A stretch of DNA of 64,000 nucleotides from Pseudomonas delhiensis. Its GTDB lineage: Bacteria > Pseudomonadota > Gammaproteobacteria > Pseudomonadales > Pseudomonadaceae. The stretch lies in the NCBI RefSeq assembly GCF_900187975.1, contig NZ_FZPC01000003.1, forward strand, positions 1 to 64,000. Reading direction: 5' to 3'. The notes below the pieces were generated by a model that saw only the letters and a list, made by a program, of their open reading frames with translations, was not told the DNA's origin and searched no databases. Made by a program: the position numbers and the translations under genes. This document shows positions 37,300 through 47,785 of this stretch, in pieces; the first letter of the stretch is position 1; every line of letters begins with the position of its first letter.

Positions 37300-38145
37300 T
37301 CAGCGCCCCAGATAGACTTCGATCACCTGTTCGTTGGCCTGCACTTCTTCCAGCGAACCCTCGGCCAGCACGTGGCCCTGGTGCAGCACGCTGACGTGGT
37401 CGGCGATGCTGCCGACGAAGCCCATGTCGTGCTCCACCACCATCAGCGAGTGCTGGCCGGCGAGGGACTTGAAGAGTTCGGCGGTGAACTCGGTCTCGGC
37501 GTCGGTCATGCCCGCCACCGGTTCGTCGAGCAGCAGCAGTTGCGGTTCCTGCACCAGCAGCATGCCGATCTCCAGGAACTGCTTCTGGCCGTGGGACAGC
37601 AGCCCCGCCGGGCGCCGCCGCGACTCGCCGAGGCGGATGGTGGCCAGCACTTCCTCGATGCGGTCCTTCTGCTCGCCGGACAGCTTCGCCCGCAGGCTGG
37701 CCCACACCGACTTGTCGGCCTTCTGCGCCAGTTCCAGGTTCTCGAACACCGAGAGCGCCTCGAACACCGTGGGCTTCTGGAACTTGCGGCCGATGCCGGC
37801 CTGGGCGATCTGCACCTCGCTCATGCGCTGCAGGTCGTAGGTTTCGCCGAAGTAGGCCTTGCCGCTGTCGGGGCGGGTCTTGCCGGTGATCACGTCCATC
37901 AGCGTGGTCTTGCCCGCGCCGTTGGGGCCGATGATGCAGCGCAGCTCGCCGACGCCGATGTACAGGGTCAGGTCGCGCAGGGCGCGGAAGCCGTCGAAGC
38001 TGACGTTGATGTCTTCCAGGGTGAGGATGGTGCCGTGGCGCACGTCCAGGCCTTCGCGCGCGCTGGCGCCCAGGCCGACGGCGTCGCGGCTGGTGCCGCT
38101 GGGGTCGAAGGCCGGTTCCAGCATCAGGTGGGGCACGGCTCTCAT
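37300..38145 (-). CDS. urtD: Urea ABC transporter ATP-binding protein UrtD
   Basis: A 281-residue ATPase of the LivG type with a 40-residue N-terminal extension normal for UrtD. Walker A GPNGAGKTT, signature here LSHGQKQFLEIGM (UrtD/LivG variation), Walker B LLLLDEPVAG, switch His in VVEHDM. The ATG overlaps the urtC stop (ATGA). Energises urea uptake with UrtE. Confidence 0.94.
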   Translation of the reverse strand: MRAVPHLMLEPAFDPSGTSRDAVGLGASAREGLDVRHGTILTLEDINVSFDGFRALRDLTLYIGVGELRCIIGPNGAGKTTLMDVITGKTRPDSGKAYFGETYDLQRMSEVQIAQAGIGRKFQKPTVFEALSVFENLELAQKADKSVWASLRAKLSGEQKDRIEEVLATIRLGESRRRPAGLLSHGQKQFLEIGMLLVQEPQLLLLDEPVAGMTDAETEFTAELFKSLAGQHSLMVVEHDMGFVGSIADHVSVLHQGHVLAEGSLEEVQANEQVIEVYLGR

Positions 38146-39221
38146 TGCGCTTTCTCCCGCTTGATCAGCCCGAGGATGCCCCGGGGCAGGTACAGGGTGA
38201 CGACGATGAACAGGGCGCCGAGGAAGAACAGCCAGTACTCCGGGAAGGCCACGGTGAACCAGCTCTTGGCGCCGTTCACCACGCCGGCGCCGAGCAGCGG
38301 GCCGATGAGCGTGCCGCGCCCGCCCAGGGCCACCCACACCGCGGCCTCGATGGAGTTGGTCGGCGACATCTCGCTGGGGTTGATGATGCCCACCAGCGGC
38401 ACGAACAGCGCGCCGGCCAGGCCGCAGATCACCGCGCTCAGCGTCCAGACGAACAGCTTGTAGCCGCGCGGGTCGTAGCCGCAGAACATCAGGCGGTTCT
38501 CGGCGTCGCGCAGGGCGGTGAGCACCCGGCCGAACTTGCTCCGCGCCAGGGCGAAGCCCAGCGCCAGGCTCGCCGCCAGCAGCAGGACGATGGCCAGGAA
38601 CAGCGCGGCGCGGGTGCCCGGCGCGGTGATCGGGAAGCCGAGGATGCTGCGGAAGCTGGTGAAGCCGTTGTTGCCGCCGAAGCCGGTCTCGTTGCGGAAG
38701 AACAGCAGCATGCCGGCAAAGGTCAGGGCCTGGGTCATGATCGAGAAGTACACGCCCTTGATCCGCGAGCGGAAGGCGAAGAAGCCGAACACCAGGGCCA
38801 GCAGCCCCGGCGCCAGCACCACCAGGCACAGCGCCCAGAGGAAGTGCTGGGTGCCGGCCCAGTACCAGGGCAGCTCGTTCCACGACAGGAAGGTCATGAA
38901 CGCCGGCAGGTCGCTGCCTGCGGCCTCGCGCATCAGGTACATACCCATGGCGTAGCCGCCCAGGGCGAAGAACAGGCCGTGGCCCAGGGACAGCAGCCCG
39001 GCATAGCCCCAGACCAGGTCCAGGGCCAGGGCGACTATGGCGTAGCAGAGGATCTTGCCGGTCAGCGTCAGGCCGTAGGCCGACAGGTGCAGGGCATTGT
39101 CCTCGGGCAGCAGGTGCAGCAGCGGCAGGATCAGCAGCGCGATGAGCGCGGCGCCGACGATGCCGGCGGTGAGTTTCGGGCCGGCCTTCTGCGCGGCCGT
39201 CACGGTGAGTGGCTGGTTCAT
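38142..39221 (-). CDS. urtC: Urea ABC transporter permease UrtC
   Basis: A 359-residue LivM-type inner-membrane permease with 9-10 hydrophobic segments. Motifs include DLVWGYAGLLSLGHGLFFALGGYAMGMYL and VWVALGGRGTLIGPLLGAGVVN. Overlaps urtD by four bases; separated from urtB by a 120-base gap carrying a REP pair. Confidence 0.95.
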   Translation of the reverse strand: MNQPLTVTAAQKAGPKLTAGIVGAALIALLILPLLHLLPEDNALHLSAYGLTLTGKILCYAIVALALDLVWGYAGLLSLGHGLFFALGGYAMGMYLMREAAGSDLPAFMTFLSWNELPWYWAGTQHFLWALCLVVLAPGLLALVFGFFAFRSRIKGVYFSIMTQALTFAGMLLFFRNETGFGGNNGFTSFRSILGFPITAPGTRAALFLAIVLLLAASLALGFALARSKFGRVLTALRDAENRLMFCGYDPRGYKLFVWTLSAVICGLAGALFVPLVGIINPSEMSPTNSIEAAVWVALGGRGTLIGPLLGAGVVNGAKSWFTVAFPEYWLFFLGALFIVVTLYLPRGILGLIKREKAQ

Positions 39222-39242
39222 GGACGAGCCTCCACGGCTTCC

Positions 39243-39312
39243 TGTAGGAGCGAGCTTGCTCGCGAACGGATTCGCTGCGGGGGCTGTTCGCGAGCAAGCT
39301 CGCTCCTACGAA
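39243..39312. repeat. Inverted REP pair between urtB and urtC
   Basis: TGTAGGAGCGAGCTTGCTCG and its reverse complement CGAGCAAGCTCGCTCCTACG face each other across about 28 bases. It would form a long hairpin inside the urt transcript. Confidence 0.9.
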
Positions 39313-39342
39313 AAGCGGCCGTAGCGAGGGTTGGAAGCTGGT

Positions 39343-40929
39343 TCAATCGATGACCCTCCCTTTCAGAGCGAAGAGCCCCTGCGGTCGTTTCTGGATGAAC
39401 AGGATGATCAGCGCCAGGATCAGGATCTTGCCCAGCACCGCGCCGATCTGCGGTTCGAGGATCTTGTTCGCCACGCCCAGGCCGAAGGCCGCGCAGACGC
39501 TGCCGGCGAGCTGGCCGACGCCGCCCAGCACCACCACCAGGAAGGAGTCGATGATGTAGCTCTGGCCCAGGTCCGGGCCGACGTTGCCGACCTGCGACAG
39601 GGCCACTCCGCCGAGCCCGGCGATGCCCGAGCCGAGGCCGAAGGCGAGCATGTCCACGCGCCCGGTGGGCACGCCGCAGCAGGCCGCCATGTTGCGGTTC
39701 TGCGTCACCGCGCGGACGTTCAGGCCCAGCCGCGTGCGGTTGAGCAGCAGCCAGGTGAGCGCCAGCACGAACAGGGCGAAGCCGATGATGACGATGCGGT
39801 TCCACGGCAGCACCAGGTTCGGCAGCACCTGGATGCCGCCGGACAGCCAGGCCGGGTTGGCCACCTCGACGTTCTGCGCGCCGAACAGCACGCGCACCAG
39901 CTGGATCAGCACCAGGCTGATGCCCCAGGTGGCCAGCAGGGTCTCCAGCGGGCGGCCGTAGAGGTGGCGGATCACCGTGCGCTCCAGGGCCATGCCGATG
40001 GCCGCGGTGACGCCGAAGGCCACCGGCAGCGCCAGCAGCGGGTAGTACTCCAGTAGGCCTGGGGCGAAGCGCTGCAGCAGCGACTGCACCACGTAGGTGG
40101 AGTAGGCGCCGAGCATCAGCATCTCGCCGTGGGCCATGTTGATGACGCCCAGCAGGCCGTAGGTGATGGCCAGGCCCAGGGCCGCCAGCAGCAGGATGGA
40201 GCCCAGCGACAGGCCGCTGAAGGCCTGGCCGAGCAGGTCGCCGACCAGCAGCCGGCGCTTGACCTGGGCCAGGCTGGTGGCGGCGGCGGTGCGTACCTGC
40301 TCGTCGGCTTCCACGGCCGGGTCGAGCAGGTTCTGCAGGCGCGTCAGGGCCAGCGGGTCGCCGGATTCGCCGAGCAGGCGCACGGCGGAGAGGCGCACCT
40401 GCGGGTCGGCGTCGGCCAGTTGCAGGTTGGCCAGGGCCAGTTGCAGGGCGGCCTTCACCTTGTCGTCGGTCTCGGCTTCGCTGCGCTGGGCGAGCAGGTC
40501 GCGTTGCGCGGGCTTGGCCGTCTTCTGCAGCTGGCGCGCGGCTTCCAGGCGCAGCGTCGGGTCCTTCGTCACCAGTTGGTGGCTGGCTAGCGCGGTATTC
40601 AGCAGGCCGCGCAGGCGGTTGTTCAGGCGCAGCTTGTCGGGCTCGCCGGCGGGGGCGGCGTCGCCTTCGGCGGGGCGGTACTGCTTGTCGTCGCCGAGGA
40701 GGAAGGCGTGGTTCTGCGCGTCGACGGCGAAGCGGCCGGCCTGGATGGTCTCGAGCAGCGGCAGGCGCTCGGCCTCGGGGGCGGCGGCCCAGCTTTCGAG
40801 CAGGGAGGCGCGGCCGGCATTGTCGGCGGCGGCGAAGTCCTGCGCGGGGCCGGCGAGGGCGGGCAGGGCGAGCAGGGTGGCCAGCGCGAGGGCGCAGGTC
40901 TGGAGCAGGCGGTATAGGGCAGTCGGCAT
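39343..40929 (-). CDS. urtB: Urea ABC transporter permease UrtB
   Basis: A 528-residue protein: signal peptide, a periplasmic helical domain of about 200 residues (repeated Ala/Leu/Arg helices, typical of UrtB), then a LivH-type permease with GLAITYGLLGVINMAHGEMLMLGAY and GSGIAGLGGVALSQVGNVGPDLGQ. ATG 40929 gives a good signal peptide and has AGGA upstream; the frame continues upstream only through repeat DNA. Confidence 0.94.
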   Translation of the reverse strand: MPTALYRLLQTCALALATLLALPALAGPAQDFAAADNAGRASLLESWAAAPEAERLPLLETIQAGRFAVDAQNHAFLLGDDKQYRPAEGDAAPAGEPDKLRLNNRLRGLLNTALASHQLVTKDPTLRLEAARQLQKTAKPAQRDLLAQRSEAETDDKVKAALQLALANLQLADADPQVRLSAVRLLGESGDPLALTRLQNLLDPAVEADEQVRTAAATSLAQVKRRLLVGDLLGQAFSGLSLGSILLLAALGLAITYGLLGVINMAHGEMLMLGAYSTYVVQSLLQRFAPGLLEYYPLLALPVAFGVTAAIGMALERTVIRHLYGRPLETLLATWGISLVLIQLVRVLFGAQNVEVANPAWLSGGIQVLPNLVLPWNRIVIIGFALFVLALTWLLLNRTRLGLNVRAVTQNRNMAACCGVPTGRVDMLAFGLGSGIAGLGGVALSQVGNVGPDLGQSYIIDSFLVVVLGGVGQLAGSVCAAFGLGVANKILEPQIGAVLGKILILALIILFIQKRPQGLFALKGRVID

Positions 40930-40964
40930 GGTGTGGTTCCTGAGAGGCTGGCGCTTGGGCCAGA

Positions 40965-41095
40965 GCACCCTCTCCCCAGCCCTCTCCCTGAAGGGAGAGG
41001 GGGCCGTACGGCACGCGACCGGGAGCATGGAGCTCACTGTCGCGCGTGAGGTTGGCGTGGCGTCCCCTCTCCTGGAGAGAGGGGCTCTGGCGAGC
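40965..41095. repeat. CCCTCTCC palindromes between urtA and urtB
   Basis: CCCTCTCCCTGAAGGGAGAG at 40966-41001 and a smaller CCCTCTCCTGGAGAGAGGGG at about 41066-41085. Both are hairpins downstream of urtA. In many ABC operons such structures keep the binding-protein message more abundant than the rest; here that is inference. Confidence 0.8.
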
Positions 41096-41101
41096 GCCGG
41101 C

Positions 41102-42370
41102 TCAGTTGCTCTTCACCGCGTAGTCCGGCTTCTTGTCGTTGCCCGGGATGAACGGGCTCCACGGCTGGGCGCGGATCGGCTCGGGGGTCTTCCAGACCAC
41201 GTTGAACTGCCCGTCGTCCTGGATCTCGCCGATCATCACCGGCTTGTGCAGGTGGTGGTTGGTCTTGTCCATGGTCAGGGTGAAGCCCGAGGGCGCCTTG
41301 AAGGTCTGCCCGCCCATGGCCTCGCGGACCTTGTCGACGTTGGTGCTGCCGGCCTTCTCCACCGCCTGGGCCCACATGTGGATGCCGACGTAGGTGGCCT
41401 CCATCGGGTCGTTGGTCACGGCGGTGGCGTAGTTCGGCAGGTTCTTCGCCTTGGCGTAGGCCTTCCAGTCGGCGACGAACTTCTCGTTCTGCGGGTTCTT
41501 CACCGACTCGAAGTAGTTCCACGCGGCCAGGTTGCCCACCAGCGGCTTGGTGTCGATGCCGCGCAGCTCTTCCTCGCCCACCGAGAAGGCCACCACCGGC
41601 ACTTCGGTGGCTTCCAGGCCCTGGTTGGCCAGCTCCTTGTAGAAGGGCACGTTGGAGTCGCCGTTGACGGTGGAGATCACCGCGGTCTTGCCGCCGGCGG
41701 AGAACTTCTTGATGTCGGCGACTATGGTCTGGTAGTCGCTGTGGCCGAAGGGCGTGTAGACCTCCTGGATGTCCTTGTCGGCCACGCCCTTGCTGTGCAG
41801 GAAGGCGCGCAGGATCTTGTTGGTGGTGCGCGGGTAGACGTAGTCGGTGCCGAGCAGGAAGAAGCGCTTGGCCGCGCCGCCGTCCTCGCTCATCAGGTAT
41901 TCCACCGCCGGGATGGCCTGCTGGTTCGGCGCGGCGCCGGTGTAGAAGACGTTGGGCGACATTTCCTCGCCCTCGTACTGCACCGGGTAGAACAGCAGGC
42001 CGTTGAGTTCCTCGAACACCGGCAGCACGGATTTGCGCGACACGCTGGTCCAGCAGCCGAAGACCACCGCGACCTTGTCCTGGGTCAGCAACTGGCGCGC
42101 CTTCTCGGCGAACAGCGGCCAGTTCGACGCCGGGTCGACCACCACCGGCTCCAGCTTCTTGCCGTTCACCCCGCCCTTGGCGTTGATCTCGTCGATGGTC
42201 ATCAGCGCCATGTCCTTGAGCGAGGTCTCGGAGATGGCCATGGTGCCGGACAGCGAATGCAGGACGCCGACCTTGATGGTCTCGGCGGCCTGGGAGCTGA
42301 AGGGGAACAGGCCGGTGAGCAGCAGCGCGCTCACCGCCAGGGTGCTTTTCAACAGGGGACGACGTTTCAT
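41102..42370 (-). CDS. urtA: Urea ABC transporter substrate-binding protein UrtA
   Basis: A 422-residue periplasmic binding protein. The signal peptide MKRRPLLKSTLAVSALLL has an Arg pair, so Tat export is possible. Mature motifs: IKVGVLHSLSGTMAISE, MTIDEINAKGGVNGKK, FGCWTSVSRKSVLPV and YPVQYEGEE, all characteristic of UrtA and FmdD. AAGGAGG precedes ATG 42370. First gene of the urt operon. Confidence 0.96.
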   Translation of the reverse strand: MKRRPLLKSTLAVSALLLTGLFPFSSQAAETIKVGVLHSLSGTMAISETSLKDMALMTIDEINAKGGVNGKKLEPVVVDPASNWPLFAEKARQLLTQDKVAVVFGCWTSVSRKSVLPVFEELNGLLFYPVQYEGEEMSPNVFYTGAAPNQQAIPAVEYLMSEDGGAAKRFFLLGTDYVYPRTTNKILRAFLHSKGVADKDIQEVYTPFGHSDYQTIVADIKKFSAGGKTAVISTVNGDSNVPFYKELANQGLEATEVPVVAFSVGEEELRGIDTKPLVGNLAAWNYFESVKNPQNEKFVADWKAYAKAKNLPNYATAVTNDPMEATYVGIHMWAQAVEKAGSTNVDKVREAMGGQTFKAPSGFTLTMDKTNHHLHKPVMIGEIQDDGQFNVVWKTPEPIRAQPWSPFIPGNDKKPDYAVKSN

Positions 42371-42630
42371 CGCGGCAGCCTCCTTGGCTTCCTGGACCGG
42401 GGAGGGTGCCGCGCGGATTCTGGGCCGTCGCCTGTGCAGCCTCCCGAAGTGGGTAGGGGACCCCTGCGGGTCGGGAGGGCTATCGCAGCATCCGTGCCAA
42501 ACAGAGCAAAGCCCTGTGGCAGAAGGCTTGCGCGGGGTTTTTTGCCGCTTCGGCCAGGGTTTTCGGGGCGCCATCTTGGTGCGCCGGCGGGCTTCGTGGA
42601 CGAATCGCCCCCAAATGGGGCGCGCCGCGC

Positions 42631-43227
42631 TCAGCCGGCGGGGAGGAAGTAGCCGCGCACCCCGGTCATGATGATCTGCGCGGCCAGGGCGCAGACGAAC
42701 AGGCCCATCAGCCGGCTGACGATCTGCAGGCCCTGCTCGCCGAGCATCCGCTCGATGCGGTCGGACAGGTAGAGGGTGGCGCCGAGGGTGAGGCAGGCGA
42801 GGAAGATCGCCAGCAGCGCCAGCAGCCTGTCCTCCCAGTGCTGGCCGACGCCCATCACCAGCAGCGCGCCGATGGTGCCGGGGCCGACGGTGATGGGGAT
42901 GGTCAGCGGGACGATGGTGACGTCCTGCTGCACGTTGTCGCTCTGCACCGCCGAGCGGCCCTGGGCCATGCCCAGAGCGGAGATGAACAGCACGCTGCCG
43001 GCGCCGATGCGGAAGGCGTCGGCGGTGATGCCGAAGAGGGTGAAGATGTAGCGCCCGAACAGGTACAGCAGCACGCTGGCGACCAGCGCCGCCAGGGCCA
43101 CGCGCCAGGCCATGCGCTTGCGGTCGCGCGGGGCGAAGCCGCGGCTCAGGCTGATGAAGCAGGAAAGCACGAAGAAGGGGCTGTAGAGCACCAGCATCTT
43201 CAGGTACACGCTGAACAGCACATGCAT
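42631..43227 (-). CDS. MarC family inner-membrane protein
   Basis: A 198-residue protein with six hydrophobic segments, of the MarC/UPF0056 family (PFFVLSCFISLSRGFAPRDRK, VVPLTIPITVGPGTIGALLV). Despite the name, no role in antibiotic resistance is established. Single gene between urtA and retS. Confidence 0.9.
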   Translation of the reverse strand: MHVLFSVYLKMLVLYSPFFVLSCFISLSRGFAPRDRKRMAWRVALAALVASVLLYLFGRYIFTLFGITADAFRIGAGSVLFISALGMAQGRSAVQSDNVQQDVTIVPLTIPITVGPGTIGALLVMGVGQHWEDRLLALLAIFLACLTLGATLYLSDRIERMLGEQGLQIVSRLMGLFVCALAAQIIMTGVRGYFLPAG

Positions 43228-43319
43228 GGGGAATCTCGTCCGGCTGAGAGGCCTCTGTTTGGGGCTGAAGCATAGCGGGCGCGGCGGGGGCGGTCATTGC
43301 GCGGCGGCAATCGTCCGGG

Positions 43320-43435
43320 GCGGGTGGTGCCCGGAGCCGTAGGGCGAATAACCGTTCGCGGTTATCCGCCGATGGGCCGGGTACGGGAGGTCGATGGCGG
43401 ATAACGCCGTAGGCGTTATGCGCCCTACGGGGTAT
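43320..43435. repeat. Facing TACG-type palindrome pair
   Basis: CGTAGGGCGAATAACCG...CGGTTATCCGCC at 43338-43372 and GGCGGATAACGCCG...GCGTTATGCGCCCTACG at 43396-43429. The second ends 13 bases from the retS stop. Confidence 0.85.
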
Positions 43436-43442
43436 TCCGGTG

Positions 43443-46247
43443 TCAGGACGGCAGCGCCGCGTCGCTCTGCTGGCGCAGGCGGCGTTCGCGTTCGGCTACC
43501 CAGTAGGCCACCAGCTCGCGCAGCTGCGACAGTTCCACCGGCTTGGCCATGTGCCCGTCCATGCCCACCAGGCGGGCGCGTTCCTTGTGTTCGCTGAGGA
43601 TGTGCGCGGTGAGCGCCACCACCGGGGTGTGCGGGCGGTGTTCGCTGGCTTCCCAGGCGCGCAGGCGCTCGGTGGCGGAGAAGCCGTCGAGCACCGGCAT
43701 CTCGCAGTCCATCAGCACCAGGTCGTACTGGGTGGCCTTCATCGCGGCCAGGGCTTCCTCGCCGTTGCTGGCGGTGTCCGGGTGCAGGTCGAGCTTGCCG
43801 AGCATGCCGCGGATGACCTTGGTGGAGATGCTGTTGTCCTCGGCCACCAGCACGCGGAAGTCGCTGGGCGGGCTCAGCGGCGCGGGTTCGCTGGCTGCCG
43901 GCAGGTAGTTGGTCACGCCGCTGGGGCCGCGCTGGGCCAGTTCGTCGGCGAGGGTGGCCTTGAGCGTGTAGCCGGCCACCGGCTTGGCCAGGATGCGCTT
44001 GATCCCGGCGTTGCGGGCGATGATCTTGCTCGGCGCGTTGCTGATGCCGGTGAGCATGATCAGCAGGATGTCGTGGTTGAGGTTGGGGTCTTCCTGGATC
44101 TTGGTCGCCAGCTGCATGCCGGTCATGCCGGGCATGTCCTGGTCCAGCAGGACCACGTCGAAGTACTCGCGCAGGTGCGCCTTGGTGCGCAGCAGGGCCA
44201 GGGCCTCCTTGCCGGACGCGACCGCGCTGACGTTCATGCCCCAGGCGCTGCACTGCTGCACCACCACCTTGCGGCAGGTCTGGTTGTCGTCCACCACCAG
44301 CAGGCGCGCGCCCTGCAGCGGGCTGTCGAGGTCGGCGGTGGGGTGTTCGAGCATCTGCTGGTCCAGCGGCAGGCTCAGCCACAGGGTGTTGCCGCTGTCG
44401 CCGCCGCTGTCCAGGCCGCTCTCGATGCCCAACTGGCCGGACATCAGCTGGATCAGCTGGCGCGCGATCACCAGGCCCAGGCGGCTGCTCAGGCGGGTGG
44501 CGGAGAGGAAGTCGCGGCTGTGCAGCTCGGCGGTGAGCAGCGCCTGGCGGTCGTTCGGGTCCAGCGGGCGGCCGCTGTCCTGCACGGCGATGCGCAGGCG
44601 CGTCTTGCCCGGCGGGCCGTCGAGGGCCACCACCAGGAGGATCTCGCCTTCCTCGGTCTGCTTGAAGGCGTTGTCCAGCAGGCTCAGCAGCACCTGGCGC
44701 AGGCGCGTGGGGTCGCCGCTGATGACCCGCGGCACCTGCGGCTGGGTGAAGCTGATCAGTTCGATCTTCTGCTGCTCGGCGCGCACCCGGAAGATCGCCA
44801 GGCAGTCCTCGATCAGCGCGCCGAGGTCGAACTGCACCTCGTCCAGCTCGATCTGCCCGGACTCCAGCTTGGAGATGTCGAGGATCTCGTTGATCAGCGC
44901 CAGCAGCTCGTTGCCGGCGCTGTGGATGGTCTGCACGTAGTCGCGCTGCTTGGCCGACAGCGGGGTGCCGAGCAGCAGCTCGGTCATGCCCAGCACGCCG
45001 TTCATGGGGGTGCGGATCTCGTGGCTGATCTTGGCCAGGAACTCGCCCTTGGCCTTGAGTTCGGCGCTGCTGGCGGCGCGCTTGCGGCTGGCGTCGAAGC
45101 TTTCCTGCTGCAACTGGCGCTGGCGCTCGGCCAGGGCCAGGCTGAGCAGGAAGCCCACCGCCGCGGTCAGCCCGAGCAGGCCGCTGCCCAGCCAGTCGCT
45201 GTGCGTCGGCACGTAGCCGAGCAGCGCCGGCAGGCTCAGCAGCCAGGCGCTGACGAACACGCCCATGGCGATGACGAACAGGCGGGCCGGGCGGTAGCCG
45301 TGGCGCATGTAGTAGGCGGCGACGAGGAACATGCCCAGGCTGGTGATCGCCACCAGGCCGTAGAGCAGGTCGCTGGTGGGAATCTCCAAGGCCAGGTGCA
45401 GCAGCGCGCCGAAGCCCAGCAGGCCGAGGCTGCCCAGCGCCAGCAGGCGGCCCAGCGGCCGACGCGGCGGCTGGCCGTGGAAGAAGCTGGCGGTGTAGCC
45501 CAGGGCGCAGGACAGCACCAGCAGCAGGGCCAGCTGGGCGGTCAGCGGCTGCCAGGTCTGGTGCGTGCCGTACCAGGGGCTGAGCAGGCCGAACAGCGTC
45601 AGGCAGGCCAGCAGCAGCCCGGCGTGCACGCCGGCCAGCCACAGGCCGCTGCGCACGCGGTTGTAGGCGAAGCGCACCAGGTTGTAGAGCAGCAGCATGC
45701 CCAGGCAGCCGAGCAGGATGCCGAACTGCAGAGGGCGCTGCTGGCCGGCGGGGTATTCGGCGCTTTCCAGGCTGATGGTGGGGCGCAGGCTCTGGCTGGA
45801 GCTCAGGCGCAGGTAGAGGTCGAGGACTTCCGGGCTGCTGCGCAGCGGCAGCAGGATGTCGCTGTTGAGCAGCGGGCGCTGGCCGGGGTAGAGGTTGCCG
45901 GCCTGGCGCTCTTCCAGCAGCTGCGAGCCGTGCAGCAGGTAGAGCTGCAGGCTGTCCAGGCTCGGCGAGAACAGGCGCAGCTGGCGCGGCGCGTCGCTGG
46001 CCGGCAGGCGGTAGTGCAGCCAGATGGCGCCGGGGCCGGCGGGGGCGTGCAGGTCTTCGATGTCGAGGGGGCTGAACAGCGGGCGCAGGCGTGCGGAGAG
46101 GACGTCCTGCAACTGCAGGCGGCCTTCGCCGTCGTGCAGCTGCGACCAGCCGCCGGCATCCTGCGCCTGGGCGAGGCCGGGGCCTGCGAGCAGGGCGGTC
46201 AGCAGCAGGCAGACTAGGAGTCCTGTGGCGTTCCAGAGCCGGCGCAC
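43443..46247 (-). CDS. retS: Hybrid sensor kinase RetS
   Basis: A 934-residue hybrid sensor. Order: signal peptide, periplasmic 7TMR-DISMED2 domain (to about 165), seven membrane segments (about 170-385), HisKA with [19 protein letters not shown], a degenerate ATPase domain, and two receiver domains ([14 protein letters not shown] and [14 protein letters not shown]) with acceptor region [12 protein letters not shown] and [13 protein letters not shown]. In P. aeruginosa RetS binds GacS and switches between acute and biofilm life styles. GTG 46247 has AAGGGA eight bases upstream and gives the expected length (942 in PAO1). Confidence 0.95.
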   Translation of the reverse strand: MRRLWNATGLLVCLLLTALLAGPGLAQAQDAGGWSQLHDGEGRLQLQDVLSARLRPLFSPLDIEDLHAPAGPGAIWLHYRLPASDAPRQLRLFSPSLDSLQLYLLHGSQLLEERQAGNLYPGQRPLLNSDILLPLRSSPEVLDLYLRLSSSQSLRPTISLESAEYPAGQQRPLQFGILLGCLGMLLLYNLVRFAYNRVRSGLWLAGVHAGLLLACLTLFGLLSPWYGTHQTWQPLTAQLALLLVLSCALGYTASFFHGQPPRRPLGRLLALGSLGLLGFGALLHLALEIPTSDLLYGLVAITSLGMFLVAAYYMRHGYRPARLFVIAMGVFVSAWLLSLPALLGYVPTHSDWLGSGLLGLTAAVGFLLSLALAERQRQLQQESFDASRKRAASSAELKAKGEFLAKISHEIRTPMNGVLGMTELLLGTPLSAKQRDYVQTIHSAGNELLALINEILDISKLESGQIELDEVQFDLGALIEDCLAIFRVRAEQQKIELISFTQPQVPRVISGDPTRLRQVLLSLLDNAFKQTEEGEILLVVALDGPPGKTRLRIAVQDSGRPLDPNDRQALLTAELHSRDFLSATRLSSRLGLVIARQLIQLMSGQLGIESGLDSGGDSGNTLWLSLPLDQQMLEHPTADLDSPLQGARLLVVDDNQTCRKVVVQQCSAWGMNVSAVASGKEALALLRTKAHLREYFDVVLLDQDMPGMTGMQLATKIQEDPNLNHDILLIMLTGISNAPSKIIARNAGIKRILAKPVAGYTLKATLADELAQRGPSGVTNYLPAASEPAPLSPPSDFRVLVAEDNSISTKVIRGMLGKLDLHPDTASNGEEALAAMKATQYDLVLMDCEMPVLDGFSATERLRAWEASEHRPHTPVVALTAHILSEHKERARLVGMDGHMAKPVELSQLRELVAYWVAERERRLRQQSDAALPS

Positions 46248-46394
46248 GGCGAATTCCCTTCGGTGGAGAGTGGCCGGATTATAGCCAAGTGCCGACGGGC
46301 CCGGAATCCACCCGGGCCCGCGCATGGCCGCCTGCCGACCGCAGGTCGGAAAAGCGGGCGCAAAGGCAGCTCAGGCCCCGCGCCCGCCGGCCGC

Positions 46395-47684
46395 TCAGCC
46401 TTCGCCGCGTTCGCGGGCAATGGCGCGGTAGCCGATGTCCTTGCGGTAGAAGCAGCCGTTCCAGCGGATCTGCTCCGCCAGGCGGTAGGCCTGCTGCTGC
46501 GCCGAGGACACGCTCGGGCCGATGGCGGTGGCGCAGAGCACGCGGCCGCCGGCGGTGACCACCTGGCCGTCCTTCAGCGCGGTGCCGGCGTGGAACACCT
46601 TGCCGTCGAGCCTGGCGGCTTCGGCCAGGCCCTCGATGACGTCACCCTTGGCGTAGTCGCCCGGGTAGCCGCCGGCGGCCAGCACCACGCCCACGGTGGG
46701 GCGCGGGTCCCAGGTGGCTTCGACCTTGTCCAGCGCCCTGGCCAGGGCGGCCTCGACCAGCAGGACCAGGGAGCTTTCCAGGCGCACCATGATCGGCTGC
46801 GTCTCGGGGTCGCCGAAGCGGCAGTTGAACTCGATGACCTTGGGCGCGCCGCTCTTGTCGATCATCAGGCCGGCGTAGAGGAAGCCGGTGTAGACGTTGC
46901 CTTCCTCGGCCATGCCGCGCACGGTCGGGTAGATCACTTCGTCCATCACCCGCTGGTGCACCTCGGGGGTGACCACCGGGGCCGGGGAGTAGGCGCCCAT
47001 GCCGCCGGTGTTGGGGCCGCTGTCGCCGTCGCCGACGCGCTTGTGGTCCTGGCTGGTGGCCATGGGCAGCACGTTGTGGCCGTCGACCATGACGATGAAG
47101 CTGGCTTCCTCGCCGTCGAGGAACTCCTCGATCACCACGCGCGAACCGGCGTCGCCGAAGGCGTTGCCGGCGAGCATGTCGCGCACGGCTTCCTCGGCCT
47201 CGGCCAGGGTCATGGCGACGATCACGCCCTTGCCCGCGGCCAGGCCGTCGGCCTTGATGACGATGGGCGCACCCTGCTCGCGCAGGTAGGCCAGGGCCGG
47301 CTCGACTTCGGTGAAGTTGCGGTAGGCGGCGGTGGGGATCCTGTGGCGGGCCAGGAAGTCCTTGGTGAAGGCCTTGGAGCCTTCCAGCTGCGCCGCGCCG
47401 GCGGTCGGGCCGAAGATGTCCAGGCCGCGGGAGCGGAACAGGTCGACCACCCCTTTGACCAGCGGCGCCTCGGGGCCGACGATGGTCAGCTGCACGTTCT
47501 TCGCGGCGAAGTCGGCCAGTTGCTCCAGGGCCAGCACGTCGATGGCGACGTTCTCGCACTTGGGCTCGGTGGCGGTACCGGCATTGCCCGGCGCGACGAA
47601 GACCTTCTCCACCCGCGGGTCCTGGGCGACCTTCCAGGCCAGGGCGTGTTCACGGCCGCCGCTGCCGATGATCAAAACATTCAT
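46395..47684 (-). CDS. purD: Phosphoribosylamine-glycine ligase
   Basis: A 429-residue ATP-grasp enzyme, second step of purine synthesis. Marks: [56 protein letters not shown] 47684 has AAGGAGAG upstream. Downstream of purH on the same strand; a tandem-repeat gap of about 100 bases lies between. Confidence 0.97.
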   Translation of the reverse strand: MNVLIIGSGGREHALAWKVAQDPRVEKVFVAPGNAGTATEPKCENVAIDVLALEQLADFAAKNVQLTIVGPEAPLVKGVVDLFRSRGLDIFGPTAGAAQLEGSKAFTKDFLARHRIPTAAYRNFTEVEPALAYLREQGAPIVIKADGLAAGKGVIVAMTLAEAEEAVRDMLAGNAFGDAGSRVVIEEFLDGEEASFIVMVDGHNVLPMATSQDHKRVGDGDSGPNTGGMGAYSPAPVVTPEVHQRVMDEVIYPTVRGMAEEGNVYTGFLYAGLMIDKSGAPKVIEFNCRFGDPETQPIMVRLESSLVLLVEAALARALDKVEATWDPRPTVGVVLAAGGYPGDYAKGDVIEGLAEAARLDGKVFHAGTALKDGQVVTAGGRVLCATAIGPSVSSAQQQAYRLAEQIRWNGCFYRKDIGYRAIARERGEG

Positions 47685-47697
47685 CAATCTCTCCTTC

Positions 47698-47780
47698 GGA
47701 GAGAGCTGCAAGCTACAAGCTACAAGCCGCAAGCAGAGCGGGGCGCCCTGGCTTGCGGCTTGCGGCTTGCGGCTTGTAGC
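47698..47780. repeat. AAGC-type tandem repeats between purH and purD
   Basis: GCTGCAAGCTACAAGCTACAAGC and its inverted form GGCTTGCGGCTTGCGGCTTG (from about 47751) flank CAGAGCGGGGCGCCCTGG. The whole could fold into a long hairpin between the two pur genes. Confidence 0.8.
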
Positions 47781-47785
47781 TCGCT

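Noticed and set aside
40930-41037. Longer start for urtB
   Set aside because: The in-frame extension is translated repeat DNA (CCCTCTCC palindromes) and would bury the signal peptide.
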